From assembly GCA_002205965.3 (NCBI GenBank), contig NADL03000464.1, positions 1,178,001 through 1,242,000 of the forward strand: DNA of 64,000 bases. The letters run 5' to 3'. The stretch comes from Kappaphycus alvarezii (taxonomy: Eukaryota > Rhodophyta > Florideophyceae > Gigartinales > Solieriaceae). The notes below the pieces were generated by a model. The model was not told the DNA's origin and did not search any database. It worked only from the letters and a program-made list of their open reading frames with translations. Shown one piece after another: positions 1 to 10,900 of the stretch (its first letter is position 1; each line of letters begins with the position of its first letter). Both the position numbers and the translations under genes were made by a program.

Positions 1-445
1 TGCTGGTAAAGTTGTTTTTCCTTACATTTTTCATCCAATGGAATCTGCCAATAGCCAGTGTAAAGGTCAATTGAGGTGAAATATCTCCCATCCTTCAGGT
101 CCTCGAGGATCTCCTCCATGTTCGGAATCGGAAATCGATCGGGTATCATTCTCTGGTTCAGTTGTCGGTAATCGACGCAAAAACGCAGCTTTCCATCCTT
201 CTTTGGTGCGACCACAACTGGAAACGACCATGGGGATGAAACTGGTCGAATAATATCATTTTTCAGCATACTTGTAACATTTTCTGAGATAAATTGGTCA
301 TATTTTGGCGGTTGACGTCTGGGCTTGTGGTAAATCGGTTGAGTGTCGGTAAGTTCGAACGAGTGAGTAACCGGTACACTTGCTTGTCTTAAATCTGATA
401 CACTCCATGCAATTACTTCGGAAGATGTTAACATGTCGGATATTT
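1..445 (-). pseudogene. gypsy reverse transcriptase, N-terminal half (truncated by window)
   Basis: The minus-strand frame ending at base 1 encodes a typical Ty3/gypsy RT entry region: a linker with P-I-Y-H-K-P-R, then S-S-P-W-S-F-P-V-V-V-A-P-K-K-D-G, then F-C-V-D-Y-R-Q-L-N, then the catalytic-Asp motif in S-I-D-L-Y-T-G-Y-W-Q-I-P. The YxDD box would lie beyond the window edge. It is in the same frame as the protease block (1910-651) but separated from it by a stretch readable only in another frame (about 727-446). RT copies element RNA into DNA; here it is a fragment of a broken pol. Confidence 0.85.
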
Positions 446-727
446 TCAGTGAGGCGGCGGCGGGAAGGTGCTGCACTTTTCCTTGGATTTCTGCCATTTG
501 GCGCCCTTTTCTTCTTGATTCTCAACCTCAATATTTTGAAGGACCTCTTCCGTCGTGCTCACATCTTCATATATGGAATTCGACGTATTCTTATTTTCTC
601 TGCAAAGGTAATCTTCTTTCATGCTCCGAATTCTGTCCTTTGATTCGATATCATCGCAAAAAGAAACATATTCGGGTTTCAAACTTCCTAGAATTCCAGT
701 CGTCATCTGTTTCAAACCCAGAGTCAT
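446..727 (-). pseudogene. gypsy protease-RT linker, frameshifted segment
   Basis: An acidic, Glu/Lys-rich stretch continues the protease ORF in a different frame: the protease frame ends at 651, while this frame stays open from 727 to 446, after which the RT continues in the original frame. The amino-acid composition (many Asp, Glu, Asn) looks like a genuine inter-domain linker, not antisense noise. The simplest reading is two compensating frame changes, near 680 and 450. No domain is recognised in it. Confidence 0.5.
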
Positions 728-1910
728 AATCGTCCCATGCCATGTTCATTACCCCCCAAGGGTACCCTTTTCCACTTCCGAAAGTGTTCGTTGGTTCCGA
801 ATCTTCGCTGTCATAGCTAGAAGTGAAATCTTCACTGTCCGTTTCTTTTAAATCTTCAGGATGCGTGCTTTTGTCGAAATCCAGGGGCATCTTCACCGTT
901 CTGCCGTCAATATTAACTGAAACCATTTGATTGCCCAAGTCAATGCATGTCCCTAGTCTTTCCATGGTAGGGCAGCCAATGATTGCATCGAAAGGGAGAT
1001 CAGGCATGACAAGAAAGTCTACATCAACTTTAGAGTCCGCAAAGAACACGGAAACATTGTCAACAGTGCCCATGCATTTTGAGACGGTTCCATCCGCTAC
1101 AGTTATTTTTCGAGTCGTTGGAGTAATGTCGAGACCTAGATCTGTCACCAAAGTTTCTGAAATGAGGTTTGGAACAGCACCCGAATCGAAGAGAGCCTGG
1201 GTTTTCATACCCAATACTTTGACTGGTACCAGCTTAAGACGTCTTGGTGCTGTCGAGGCCGATTGAAGAAACAGTTTCTTACCCTTAGCGGACTTATTAG
1301 ACCTGATAATTTTTTTGAGTTCTTTTCTCGCATCCTCTGCGTCGCCCCTCAAAAGTTGACCAAACGTTATCCCAGTTGGGGCCGATGCAAGCTCAGCCAC
1401 CAAATTGTACCTCTTCACATACTCTAGTACGTCCTTAGAGATACTCTTAACTTTCTTACTCTTTTTCGTCTTCTTGGCCGGAGTGACTCCCACTCCTGGA
1501 ACAACTTGATCAGACCTCTTGGTTCGAGGAGGTACAGGTGCTGGGATATGCTCCAGCATTCCATAATCTAGCCTAGGTTTCTTCGATAAAATGTTCCCTT
1601 CCCCATCCCTTTTTGTCACATTGACTTGACTAATCTCTTCAGCGATGGATACGTTACCGGCATCCGTCAACCTTTGATCCCTTCTATTTTGTAAGATTTT
1701 CACCTCTGGTCCTGACTCACTCCTTGCTTCCGATAAATTTGCTCTTCTGTTGTCTTTAGACCAGCAGTTACTTTCATGATGCCCGTAACGTCCGCACTTT
1801 CCACAACGAGTGTTTCTATGTGGATTATCAGGACACCTATTTGCAAAGTGTCCAGGCTTGTGACAGTAAGAACAGACTTCTGCGGCCTTGGGGCCCCAGA
1901 CTGGTTCTTC
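651..1910 (-). pseudogene. gypsy Gag zinc knuckles and aspartic protease
   Basis: After a TAA at 1913-1911, this minus-strand frame opens with two CCHC knuckles of the form C-x2-C-x4-H-x4-C, the first at about 1874-1833 and the second at about 1803-1762. They bind element RNA in the Gag nucleocapsid. A basic spacer follows, then a retropepsin-like domain with the active-site motif A-L-F-D-S-G-A (about 1195) and a later I-I-G-C-P motif matching the C-terminal flap region. The first in-frame ATG (1703) lies downstream of both knuckles, so these must be reached by a frame change from the Gag ORF. The frame ends at a stop at 651. Confidence 0.8.
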
Positions 1911-2626
1911 TTAATGGTAAGAGTAAGGCTTTCCAACTGCGAGGTTATCATGTCAAGTCGATTATCGAATCGGGTTTCCAACCTTTCTTCCAAGTTTTTG
2001 ACATCGCTCCTGACAGATTCTAATGCCGCTGCACTAGTAGCCGGCCTTTGATAATTCTTTTCAGGATGTACGATAGACATCGATGTGCGGGTTTCCCTCG
2101 GTGCCTCACTCAGTGACTGAAACGTCTCCGAATTTTTGACAAATTCTACTATGGTACCCTTCAGTTCATCAAAAGTGTGAGGGCCCTTGATGAGGAGGAA
2201 ATCGGAGAGCCGCTTATCCCCCATAGCCGCCTTACGCAGCATTCCGTACTTGGCTTGGGCGTTGAACCCAGCCTTTTCATAAAGATCACACAAGTACACC
2301 AATGAGCTTAACAAATCGTCGAAGTTGAGCCGGGCCTCTATGGCGGTACGAATCATCTCATCTGGTTCTACCTCCTTAGCATACTCTTTCACAAGCCACT
2401 CACATACGTCACCGAAGTTACGCCCATTCCCGTTAAGAGACCACCCGTTGATAAACTTGGCCTTATATTTGTGCTTTGCGTCACCATGAAGATAGGCGAA
2501 GATACTTTCGGCCTTCTCTTCATCGCTCTTCTCACGCATCACAACGTTGACATATGTATAAAGAAACTCCTCAACGTCTTCATTCTTGCCCCCTGCGAAC
2601 GTTATACGAGCAGCGTTGAGATCCAT
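1700..2626 (-). CDS. gypsy Gag (capsid part)
   Basis: A 308-residue ORF begins with an ATG at 2626, just inside the putative LTR. Residues 1-150 look like a retrotransposon Gag domain: an alternation of aromatic and charged helices with A-Y-L-H-G-D-A near residue 45 and E-W-L-V-K-E-Y-A near 85. A basic/Ser-rich region and a coiled-coil-like segment (around residues 205-240) come before the nucleocapsid. The zinc knuckles are not in this frame but in the frame one base back, where they lie in the last 200 bases of overlap. The ORF's own last 50 residues are therefore likely a shadow reading. Confidence 0.7.
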   Translation of the reverse strand: MDLNAARITFAGGKNEDVEEFLYTYVNVVMREKSDEEKAESIFAYLHGDAKHKYKAKFINGWSLNGNGRNFGDVCEWLVKEYAKEVEPDEMIRTAIEARLNFDDLLSSLVYLCDLYEKAGFNAQAKYGMLRKAAMGDKRLSDFLLIKGPHTFDELKGTIVEFVKNSETFQSLSEAPRETRTSMSIVHPEKNYQRPATSAAALESVRSDVKNLEERLETRFDNRLDMITSQLESLTLTIKKNQSGAPRPQKSVLTVTSLDTLQIGVLIIHIETLVVESADVTGIMKVTAGLKTTEEQIYRKQGVSQDQR

Positions 2627-2715
2627 GATTACAGAAAAGAAATCCCCCCGAAGTGTTCCTTAATACTGCTCAACTCGAATACCTCGGGTGCAACCCCCTC
2701 CACAAGGGTACCAAA

Positions 2716-3250
2716 TGATAGGGGTAAATCGTGATACTTAGAACCAACTACCCCAAGACGGAGGTGTTGCGAGCGACAAAAGTGCTACCGTGGTATAGTT
2801 GAACAAATAAAAAGAAGTGCATATGGGAGAGAGTTGAGAGGGCTACAAGCAAGTATAAAAGGGGCAGCGTCTACCACTGATGCTCTGCGACCAGCTTAGG
2901 AAAAAGTTTTCTTGGGTCTGAAGTTGACTCTCAACTTCCTACTACTCAGGACTTGACTTGAAGTTGTCTGCCAACTTGGTTGACCTCCACTAAAGGAAGC
3001 AGTTTACTCGGCTTATATAGACTTTTGGCTACCCTAAAAGTCTTCAAACAAACAGACTAATAACCATAAAATGCATTCACGGGAATCGTGTGAACCAGAG
3101 AGACCATTAGAAGATATTTCCTCAAGGTAAATATCTAGGTGCCATACCCATCCAGCCACCCATCGGCCAGGGGTGGGAATTGATGTGGCCATTATATAGA
3201 CCTTTCAGAGTCACTCGTAGTATCACCCACAACCTAGAACTGTACTGACA
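2716..3250 (-). repeat. putative 5' LTR of the gypsy element
   Basis: Read on the minus strand, the block begins TGTCAGTACAG and ends TATCA, so it has TG...CA ends. It lies immediately before the Gag ATG and contains TATA-like stretches (for example TATATA near 3190 and TATATAG near 3015). Just inside it, minus-strand TGGTACCC (2713-2706) could start a primer-binding site because it begins with TGG. The partner LTR is outside the window, so borders are inferred. Confidence 0.4.
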
Positions 3251-3388
3251 TCCACTATGACAGCGTGTCCTAAAAAAAATCAACCGATGAATTTGCCACA
3301 CTCACCCAAATTAAAAATATCTTGCAAATTCAAAAAACTGTAAAAATATCTTCCCAGTTCCAATACTGTATACAATTATGGTCCTCAT

Positions 3389-3880
3389 CTAAATTTTTTC
3401 GTGTGCGAATTTGCGCACATCAGACCCCTTCTCGCAGCTCGATGACTGGATTTCACGCAGCTTTCCCGAGATCGCTCGCCAATAAACGAACTTCGCGGTA
3501 GTGTCTTCGCGTCCTTCGCCCCCGTGCAAGCAGTGCAACAGGTGGTCGGCGAAACAGTCGAGAGTTTCGGGGCAGTTCCGCTTGGGGCATGGTGTTTCCG
3601 GAGGGAAAAGCGGGACTTGGCAATAGTATTGGAACCATATTGAGAATTCTCTTGGTTCAATGCTAGTCTTAAGGCCGGGAGATGGGGTGCAGTACACCCA
3701 ATCCGTCGCGCCGGGGAGCCCCATGGAGGCATGGAAAGCCCTGAGTGACTTGCATTTAGCAAAGGCGGCTGCGTGATTGATGCGAGGTGGAGGCATGGCT
3801 CTGCTGTCGCGGGTACGGGACAGAATGTGAAGGTTGATGACAAGGCGGAAGGTGAAGTTGAGGCAGGGATAAGGGCTGCA
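3389..3880 (-). pseudogene. non-LTR retroelement C-terminus, zinc/endonuclease region remnant
   Basis: The minus frame holding the 135-residue ORF (3796-3389) stays open upstream to about 3880. It has a helical L-S-R-T-R-D-S-R-A segment, then M-G-L-P-G-A-T-D-W, then C-P-K-R-N-C followed by D-H-L-L-H-C. This is the layout of the region after the RT in R2-like and related elements (a C...C...H...C knuckle near a restriction-like endonuclease). The R-H-N and P-D...D motifs of an intact endonuclease are not seen, so the block is truncated or degraded. The assignment rests on pattern similarity to the better copies at 8.0-9.1 and 26.8-31.2 kb. Confidence 0.5.
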
Positions 3881-4941
3881 CGGGCTGCCCCGGGACGTGT
3901 TGGGAATTCACCTTGGCAGCGGATTGGAACATTGAGGGGGATTGAGCGTTGTGAGTGGATTGGTTACCTAGAGGTGCAGAGCAAACGGTCTGCTGTTGAA
4001 GCTGGGCAGTTTGAGACGGGAGCGAACTATGTCGGTCAATATACTGTGGGAGATGGAGCGGAAGCGGTAGATAAGGGCGCTGACGCGGTTTGGCTCGGTT
4101 GTGGTGTTGCTGCGGAACTTGGTGCAGCGGAGACGATGGCGGATGAGGGACTGCAATTGAGCGGTGGGAATGAAAGGAATGATTGGGATCCGCAGTGGAT
4201 GAGACTTTGGAAGTAATTCGGTGAAAGGGATTTTCTCGGAATTGGGCAGGAGGGAATAGGAGGTGGGTTGGCGCCTTTTGAGGAAATAATTCGAGCCGGT
4301 GTCCATTTGGGCAAGATGGGCGAGGGACCGAAATGGGATGTGGCGGTTATATAAGAGGAAGGGGCAGTCCGGGAGTGAAAGTGGAGTAGGCAGGCCACGC
4401 GTAGGAAGGAATGATGTATCAATTGGAGCGCGCTTGTGTAGCAGCGAGACAGGTTGTAGAGGGGATGGTGGCGGTGTTGCGCCTAGTGGAGGAGGTTGAG
4501 GCAATGGGCAATACGGAGGTGGAGAAGGTTGGAACGCGAGAAAAGGAACTAGGAGAGGCGGTGATAATAGCGTTGTATGTTGTAGTCCGCAGGGCCTTGG
4601 GAGAGACGCAAGGGCTGGAAGAGGAGTTAGTCGATCGCTGGGAGCGGACTTGGGAAGAGCTCCTTTCGCGGAGGAGAATGAAGTTGTATTCGTCAGAGAG
4701 GTGCGCCGCCGGCAACGAGGATGGTTGGCAAGCAAGGTTGGGGTCGACGAGTTGCAGTTCCGTAGGGAGGGGGTGCACACGGGTGCGAAGGGGAAAGGCA
4801 ACCCGAACGGTACTGAGGATGCGGAGGCGGGAGCTAGATTTTGATTTGTTTTGTTTTTTGTTGCCATTGTTATACTTGTTTGATCTTTTAGTTAATTGTA
4901 GGCGAGGAGTGCACAAGGTACGAATGTTAGGGTTCAATTAA
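3881..4941. other. GC-rich region with overlapping long open frames, unassigned
   Basis: Open frames of 130-300 residues exist on both strands (minus 4867-3968, minus 4937-4419, plus 4411-4941, plus 3773-4216). All are low in complexity: the minus frames are rich in Pro, Ser and Thr, the plus frames in Gly, Glu and Arg. That is what a purine/pyrimidine-skewed strand gives by chance. The position upstream of the retroelement C-terminus makes a decayed minus-strand pol plausible, but no RT motif is found. I do not call a gene here. Confidence 0.3.
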
Positions 4942-5690
4942 TACGTGGCACGTACACGTGTATTTTCAGCAAAGTTCATTAACACGTACGGTAGTATTCT
5001 GTCAGTAACGTACCTAGTTTGCATTTAGAGCCCCGTAATGGTCTACAGAAAGTGCCCCTGACCTGGTCTCCAGGTCCAGAGAGGCATCAGTGATTGTGCT
5101 CCTATGAGTCCTGGTCCGTGCTTTGCAACTTCGGAGTGAAGTTGTAACAGTACTGTCCTGGACAGGTCTAGCAGACCTTTAGCGAAAATACTCATTTTTC
5201 TCGATATGACAACAAAGGGTACAAAAGAAGTAGTGTTTAACACGAAATAGCAGTACGCCAACGTGACATCCAAGTATGACATAGTGCAAAAATTTAATAA
5301 AAGAAAAATAGTTTTTCCTAAAATTCTATGGAATTCAAAAAAAAGATTTAGAAATAGTGCAAAGAATACAGCCAAATTGTAAATATTCGAGTATTTCTGA
5401 AAGACCTTGTCTTAGGCATGAAAAGGTTACCTTCCACAATGGTTAAATTTTGGACATGGCTAAAATTTGGACGGCTTCTCGCCAAATATTTCGCACCGAA
5501 ACAACCTGCCGAAACCCATCCGAGATAGTCCATCAGCACATTTCCGCCATCCGTGGTACCTTGAAACGAAATTTACCATAAAGAGAACACTGTTTTTATC
5601 CTAGCACTCGCAAAACTCGGCCTCTGACTACTACACTACTTCCCATTCCCTCCGCATCCCTTCTCGCTTCTCCATCGTCACGCCGGAATC
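4942..5690. other. intergenic stretch, nothing recognised
   Basis: AT-richer sequence with only short frames on either strand. It contains near-palindromic ACGTACACGT-type steps around 4945-4960 but no long repeat or domain. Confidence 0.4.
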
Positions 5691-6336
5691 TTTGCGCCAA
5701 CAAGCCGTGAAGCGCAAACGTCAAATTGCAAGAGCAGAAGAGCAAGCCTCCAAGCGACGAGGGGCTGTGATGCTTGTTCAAGAAAACAAGCATTCCGTTC
5801 AAGCAATTGCAAGTATGTCAGCAGTGGGCAACTGTGGGATCCTTAAAGAATCTATTGAAGAGTAACAACGAAGAGGAATTGGGAAAGATGCTGTCTACAG
5901 AGCCCATGCAAGGGCGCCCACTCGTGATCTCGGCTTCTGAGACCGCCACAGTGAAGCAATCTATGCTTAGGGCAGCAAGCGAGGGATTCGCCGCAGACTT
6001 CCATAGCCTGCACTACTCGCCTGGCCGTATAGCTGCGGATGGTCGCACAGGGTGGTCCAAGGGCGTGCTCTCTGCAGATGAGATTCGTCGCTTTCGTGCG
6101 AGGAACAGAGACCAAAAATATAGACGTCACTCGAATAAGTAACCCGCCAAATTGGCCGCAGAGAATGACCAGCATGTGCAGACCTTCATAGATATTATGG
6201 AGGACCTGTAGAAGGATAACAGTGGTATCTTGTCCAATCCTAGCCGTCTTTGGACGAGACCGCAGTTGATGCGACCTTCGCAGAGCATTAGCGCGTTTTA
6301 TGTCCACCAACTTAGAGAAGAGGTGGCTACCGGTCC

Positions 6337-6936
6337 GTGAAATCGACCTATGTATCCAGTCAACACATGACTGCCGTTATTGCTTGCTCCGCGTCGGGGC
6401 TAGTGACACCACCCTTCTTTATAATTGCAGCAAAAAGAGTCTCCAGCAGGTGTTGGGCCCCAGTTTCCGTCAGCTTCCATGCTCCACCAACTGGAATCAT
6501 TGCACGTTACACACAGGAGAACTGGTTCCCGTTTTCAAGTGATATTATCAAGGTCAGTGAGAACGGCTCTATGGAGGGCCCAATTCTGCAAGCATATTTG
6601 AAGCACATTGATGATTTAGTACGCCGAGTGTTGGGCAAGGAGACGAGCTACGCACTGATTCTCGATGGTCACGCGTCCTGGAGGGACATCGGATGGAAAA
6701 TAGAGTGCCAGTCGCGCAACTTTTGGGCTGTGGTAAATGCGGCAAACATTCGCACTCCTTACAAGTTTGTGAACAAAGTGTCAACTGAACATTTAAGGAA
6801 TCCCTTCGAAACATTAGAGACGAGTTTCTACGACAAGCCAACGTTGACACAACTCGTGTCAACTTTGAATTTGCTTGCGCTATTCACGCCTCTGATAGTA
6901 ACACTGTCACATACGTCTCCTCCTCTTTCGGAGTGA
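6337..6936 (+). pseudogene. pogo-type transposase, DDE catalytic core
   Basis: The frame encodes H-M-T-A-V-I-A-C-S-A-S-G followed by P-P-F-F-I-I-A-A-K-R, the usual first-strand region of DDE_1 transposases. About 80 residues later it has Y-A-L-I-L-D-G-H-A-S-W, where the Asp in L-D-G-H is the second catalytic acid. The expected first Asp (usually just before H-x-T) and the third acid are not clear, and the frame changes soon after 6860. Transposases of this class cut at TIRs and insert at TA. The copy is non-functional. Confidence 0.7.
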
Positions 6937-7145
6937 CGGGCATCTTCCCCTTTGTCAAAAACATTGCCAAACAATTCCGCAAGACCTATGAAGTGATCCA
7001 CGCGAAGGCGGAGGCTAAATTGGAGGACGCAGGGATTGCGTCGCGTGTCGTTGCCATTCGTCGCAGGCAATCTGATAGAATAGAAAAAGACTAGATCGCC
7101 GCCATCTTCAACACCGCGGAACCAATCTCCCTGAAGTTACAAAGG

Positions 7146-7685
7146 GTGTCGACAATTCTCCGGCATCATGACACGGTGAATAACATCGTGCAGCGATCCT
7201 TTGCCAGCTCCTCACAATCTTGCCCTATGGAGCCGAGCACGAAGTTTTCGAAGAGATTTCTGTACCCAGCAGACGCCGCTGCAGAGTGCCTGACGAACGG
7301 CCAGCTTGTGGAGCAGCACGAAGAGGCCGTTCGGAGGAATTTGTCGCAGCAGGAGAGAACCCAGCAGGCTCGTGAATATCGGCGAGTCGAGCGAGAGGAA
7401 GAGGCCGAGCGCAGACGAGCCGCGCAGGCCCAGAAACAAGCAGACAAGGAGACCGAGAGAGAACGAAAGGCCGCCGCCTCAGAGAGAGCCGCAGATATAA
7501 AAAAGCGAGGGAACGAGATTGGCGAGTCTTTGGCCCTTGTGTTGAGGGAGGACGCTGCCGCTCGGAGAAAGGAAACTAAAGCTGGAGGGCGGAGAGTGCG
7601 AGCGCTCGCAGTGAGGCAAACCCCCATCAGGAGCTACCAGTTTGCTGCTGGAATTGTCTTCGCAGCTCTTGAGGATGCGATGTAA
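7146..7685 (+). pseudogene. pogo-type transposase, C-terminal coiled-coil tail
   Basis: An open 179-residue frame is rich in Arg, Glu, Ala and Gln between residues 60 and 135 (repeated E-R-R-R-A-A-Q, E-R-E-R-K-A-A-A type heptads), predicting a long charged coiled coil. It directly follows the decayed DDE core and has the composition of the tails on fungal and algal DDE_1 transposases. There is no independent start context; I treat it as the last exon-like block of the transposon gene and not a separate host gene. Confidence 0.5.
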
Positions 7686-7974
7686 GTTGGCGAGGAGGAT
7701 GCGGAATGTGTCCAAAGTTAAGCCAGAAATTGAAAATTCTGGGTCTAGGATAGATTTACAGTAAATTGCGACTGGTTGGCAGCCACTTGTCCGATTTGGG
7801 TGAAAAAGGTGTCAATCTAAATCGCCGTTCAATGACTGTCTCATCGGTTCAAGAGTCACAGAAAAGCAGAACTTAAAGTATGCTTTAATTTTAATTTTAT
7901 GATATGTGCCCAAATATTAGCCTTTATGGAAGGTATATCAAATGGTCTCTACCGTGTCCACTGCCGGATCCGAC

Positions 7975-9060
7975 TATAGGGCTATAAACTAACCGGATGG
8001 TCCACGTCGGTCATGTGCAGCGGCGTGCGGGGGCAGATAACCATAGAGATAGACGACTAGATGATGCAACTAAGGCGCTGATACACACGCCAGCGTATCA
8101 CGCCTGCATTCGTATTATACCTCCGTGCTATTAGCGGGATTAACTGCTCAAGCAAAACAACAGTTTATGGTGCAGGCGCACCGAGGGAATCAAACGCAAT
8201 CGGTTGAAACGTAAAGTTCGGTGCACGGGTCGGGCTGTCGGATAGTGCAGGGAGGCGGCGCGACAGCTTGCGTTCCAGGTCACCTACCTTGTCACGGTGC
8301 GCCAATGCGGCAGCACCGCCAGCGGCCGAGGTGGCCTTGGTGCGGACGGCGTCTTTGAACGGGGAGATGACGTTAATTTCACAAGCGACAGGCCGTGTCT
8401 CTTCGTTGCTCGGATCGGGGGGGGTTACAAGGATGTCCGCTGGGCGAAGCTCTGTGCCAGGGATGAGGAGAGGAACTTCATACTGACAGTCAACCCGGGC
8501 GGCACGGAAGATATGATATGCGAGCGGGTTGCGGAGGGCGTTGTGCATGTGTGTGCGGCCAAACACGGCAGGGCAGGGGCCAGCCTCGTGATCGCCGAGA
8601 GGTTCCATGGTTCGCTTACAATGCTGACAGGTTATCGGGAGTGAGTCGGTGTAGACCGGCAATCCGATTTGACGGGATAAAATGACTGTCCAGTGGGCTT
8701 GTGACACCTTGGTAGCATTGGTTGGGTGGGGGAAGAAAAATTCAGCGGCGGGGCTGTGTCGGAAGGCAAGGCCACGGATCCGGCGCCTGATTTCGTTGGC
8801 AATGTGTTGATCCGGGCTACAATAGGCTTCCCATGCGTTGTCTTGCCAGGACGTCTTGGCCCAGGCCTCTTGCTGCACCCTATTTAGTTGAGTTTGGATG
8901 TTGGTGGGTGTGGCAGCAAGGGCGGTGGGTTCAAGAGTCCCAGATCAATGAAGTACGTGCGTCCAGGTATTCCAAGTCAATAATGGCAGAGAGGCGGCCG
9001 CGCTTGGGCCAGGAGAAAGGCTGAGTCCCCGCGGAACCTGCGTCCCAGCAGGGCAGCAGA
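7975..9060 (-). mobile_element. R2-like LINE, 5'-truncated 3' end (endonuclease domain)
   Basis: The main minus ORF (8884-8165) has the restriction-like endonuclease layout of R2-clade elements: C-x2-C (C-Q-H-C) with a later G-D-H-E-A-G-P-C, then H-N (M-H-N-A-L-R-N), then R-P-A-D-I-L, then A-C-E as acidic partner, then S-P-F-K. Upstream to about 9060 the sequence still matches the element at 27 kb but is frameshifted. Downstream of a TAA at 8165 the same frame continues another 60 residues (with one TAG) to a stop at 7982-7984, ending in D-V-D-H-P-V-S-L. The tail shared with the 26.76-kb copy continues to about 7960. Confidence 0.75.
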
Positions 9061-9440
9061 TTGTGGGATAGTATACTCGGCAGAAAGTTCGCGGGTCTAT
9101 GACGCTAGCGGCCGCATAGACGAGTACAACTGTGTGGTTAGCTATATTTGACTGTACCGTGAACTAAAATTATGCAACAAAGTACCGCAAACAGCCATTC
9201 TGAAAAATTAAAAGACCAAGGTTATGGTCGAGAGGCACTCGTATGAACTTGAAAACAAGATTTGAGCTTAATTTAGAGAGGTGTGCATGCTCCTGCCAAA
9301 ACTCATTAACACCGCCGGAAAAAATTTTCGCCAACCCTCAAGAAGAAGTGATGCAAGAAATGAGTAATGTGTCTGAAAGCATATTTGGGAATATTTGAGA
9401 GGCACTGACCTTAGGACAGAGGTGCGCAGACTGTTTTCTA
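9061..9440. other. intergenic stretch, nothing recognised
   Basis: No frame over 60 residues with recognisable features. It begins at the decayed upstream edge of the LINE fragment. Confidence 0.4.
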
Positions 9441-9549
9441 CTTCGCCAATTTAGAGTTACCGGGACAAACGCTGGTCTGCTTTTGATGTCCAGTAATGAA
9501 GTCCAGGACAGACTCGGTTTGGAACGATGGCAAAATAATACTGATTCGG

Positions 9550-10900
9550 CAGGGTGTTTTTCATTGCTACATAATAGGTGGTTCAGCTCTGAAGTCTCCA
9601 CCGCAGCAATGAAGAGAGGTTCACCAAACGAAGCTGCAGTGGTGACCGCTATTTCACATACTACGTACGTCAAAGCAGTTTTTGACATTGGAATGGTTGC
9701 CATAAAGGACGCTAGATACATTACATGCTCACTAGATGGGATCATTTTACTCAACATTGCTCACTTCCACGAATAGGGATGTGTCCTGGTGTTGACAGCG
9801 TTTTCTGGTCAAAGGCTTGTATTAGCTTCTTTAGAGGTTAAAAAGAAGGTAGTTGCAGCCCCATTTGGTGATTCTGTCCATCTTTCATCACCGTACGTAG
9901 TGCGATGCGAGATCGTTGATGACAACTTCAGAAAATACGTTGCAACGGAGCGCATGGGGCATGTTTTTCATCAATGCATAGCGGTACAAGTTGAATTTTG
10001 CGTCCACGTTGTGACAGGAGAAACTTGACTTTTATACACTGTCATTGTAAGAATTCCGCACCCGGTTCGTGAATTCTTGACAAAGATCATTGTAGAGAAG
10101 GCTAAACCTCTCGTTGCATGGGCGTTTGCACAGAATTTTTTCTATCCTCAATTCATTCATGCGGAGGATAAGGGTCATCTTGAAAAAATCCACACATTTC
10201 GGCAGACTGTAGACAGTCACGTCAGGGTTAACAGTTGCTTCAATCCTCTCAGGTTGTTTAAAAATGCAGCCCAAAGCTTCTATTCAAAAACTAACGCAGA
10301 AATAGATTTTACTACTCAGCAAAGGGCTACTATGCGGAGCTAAACATCACACCTTAAATCGGAGTAGAAGATTGTCTCTCAAGTAATCAAAAATCTTGTC
10401 TTACACGCATTTGTTGAGTGGAAGATGCTTCAGAGGGAGTACTTGCTGGAATCCGACGATCTGTTTCGATCTATTGAGAATTAACAGCTTGAACAAAGTT
10501 CAAGCTACTGCATATTTCATGTTTGATGTTTCTAAAGAGCTTCTCTGGTACTCATCAATCACACAAGAGAAATGTGCAAACTTTGATCAAAAGCTGAAGA
10601 GCCAGAAGGCTTCAAGTGAAGAATTGAAGCGATTAATGAAATTTGCGAAATCGGTGAAACTTAATATGATTGCTTGATTTAATTCCACTGACGTAGTCTC
10701 TTTACATCTCTCCAACTCAGCGCATGCAGTTGATTTAGACAGAATACTCCACTGTGCTTTGGGTGGGAAGCACAATCAGCGGTATAGATGGCATAGAACT
10801 ACTTTTAAATGCAGATTTTGTGACTTAAAATATTTCTCTGAAAGTACTACCGAGCTACAGCAGGAATTGTTTCCGAGTTTGCCACTATCATAAGTATTTG
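9550..10900 (+). pseudogene. PD-(D/E)XK nuclease-like ORF, decayed
   Basis: Plus-strand blocks at 9550-9776, 9789-10028 and 10077-10343 read as one protein broken by stops. The first has M-K-R-G-S-P-N-E, then V-F-D-I-G-M-V-A, then C-S-L-D-G-I-I. The second begins with L-A-S-L-E-V-K-K-K-V. A D-G followed about 40 residues later by E-x-K on a strand is the signature of PD-(D/E)XK nucleases such as YqaJ/lambda-exonuclease-like proteins. The usual Pro before Asp is Leu here. Further downstream (10400-10850) are a Lys/Glu-rich helix and a C-x2-C motif (F-K-C-R-F-C-D). The multiple-copy, transposon-rich setting suggests a transposon-borne nuclease. Confidence 0.45.

Larger units (their letters stand above)
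1..3250 (-). mobile_element. Ty3/gypsy LTR retrotransposon, 5' half, decayed
   Basis: Read on the minus strand, the order is putative 5' LTR (about 3250-2716), Gag (2626-1700), zinc knuckles plus aspartic protease (1910-651) and reverse transcriptase (445-1, running off the window). This is the usual gag-PR-RT order of Ty3/gypsy elements, and the RT motifs are gypsy-like. The downstream RNase H, integrase and 3' LTR lie outside the window. At least two frame breaks separate the coding blocks, so the copy is probably dead unless the Gag/protease break is programmed. The element assignment is secure; the LTR border is inferred. Confidence 0.85.
5690..7690 (+). mobile_element. pogo/CENP-B-type (DDE_1) DNA transposon, decayed
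   Basis: Plus-strand pieces in several frames follow the order of a pogo/Tigger-type transposase. At 5700-5860 there is a basic N-terminal helix with A-V-M-L-V-Q-E-N-K-H-S-V-Q-A-I-A, like a Psq-type helix-turn-helix. At 5925-6150 comes G-R-P-L-V-I-S-A-S-E then L-S-A-D-E-I-R-R-F-R-A-R-N, the second DNA-binding helix bundle. At 6367-6860 is the DDE core. At 7146-7685 is a basic coiled-coil tail. Stops (TAA near 6141, TAG near 6210) and frame changes interrupt the gene. Terminal inverted repeats were not found, so borders are approximate. Confidence 0.7.

Noticed and set aside
4411..4941. 176-residue plus-strand ORF rich in Glu and Arg
   Set aside because: Low complexity, no motif, and equally long frames on the other strand; the composition follows from the purine-rich strand.
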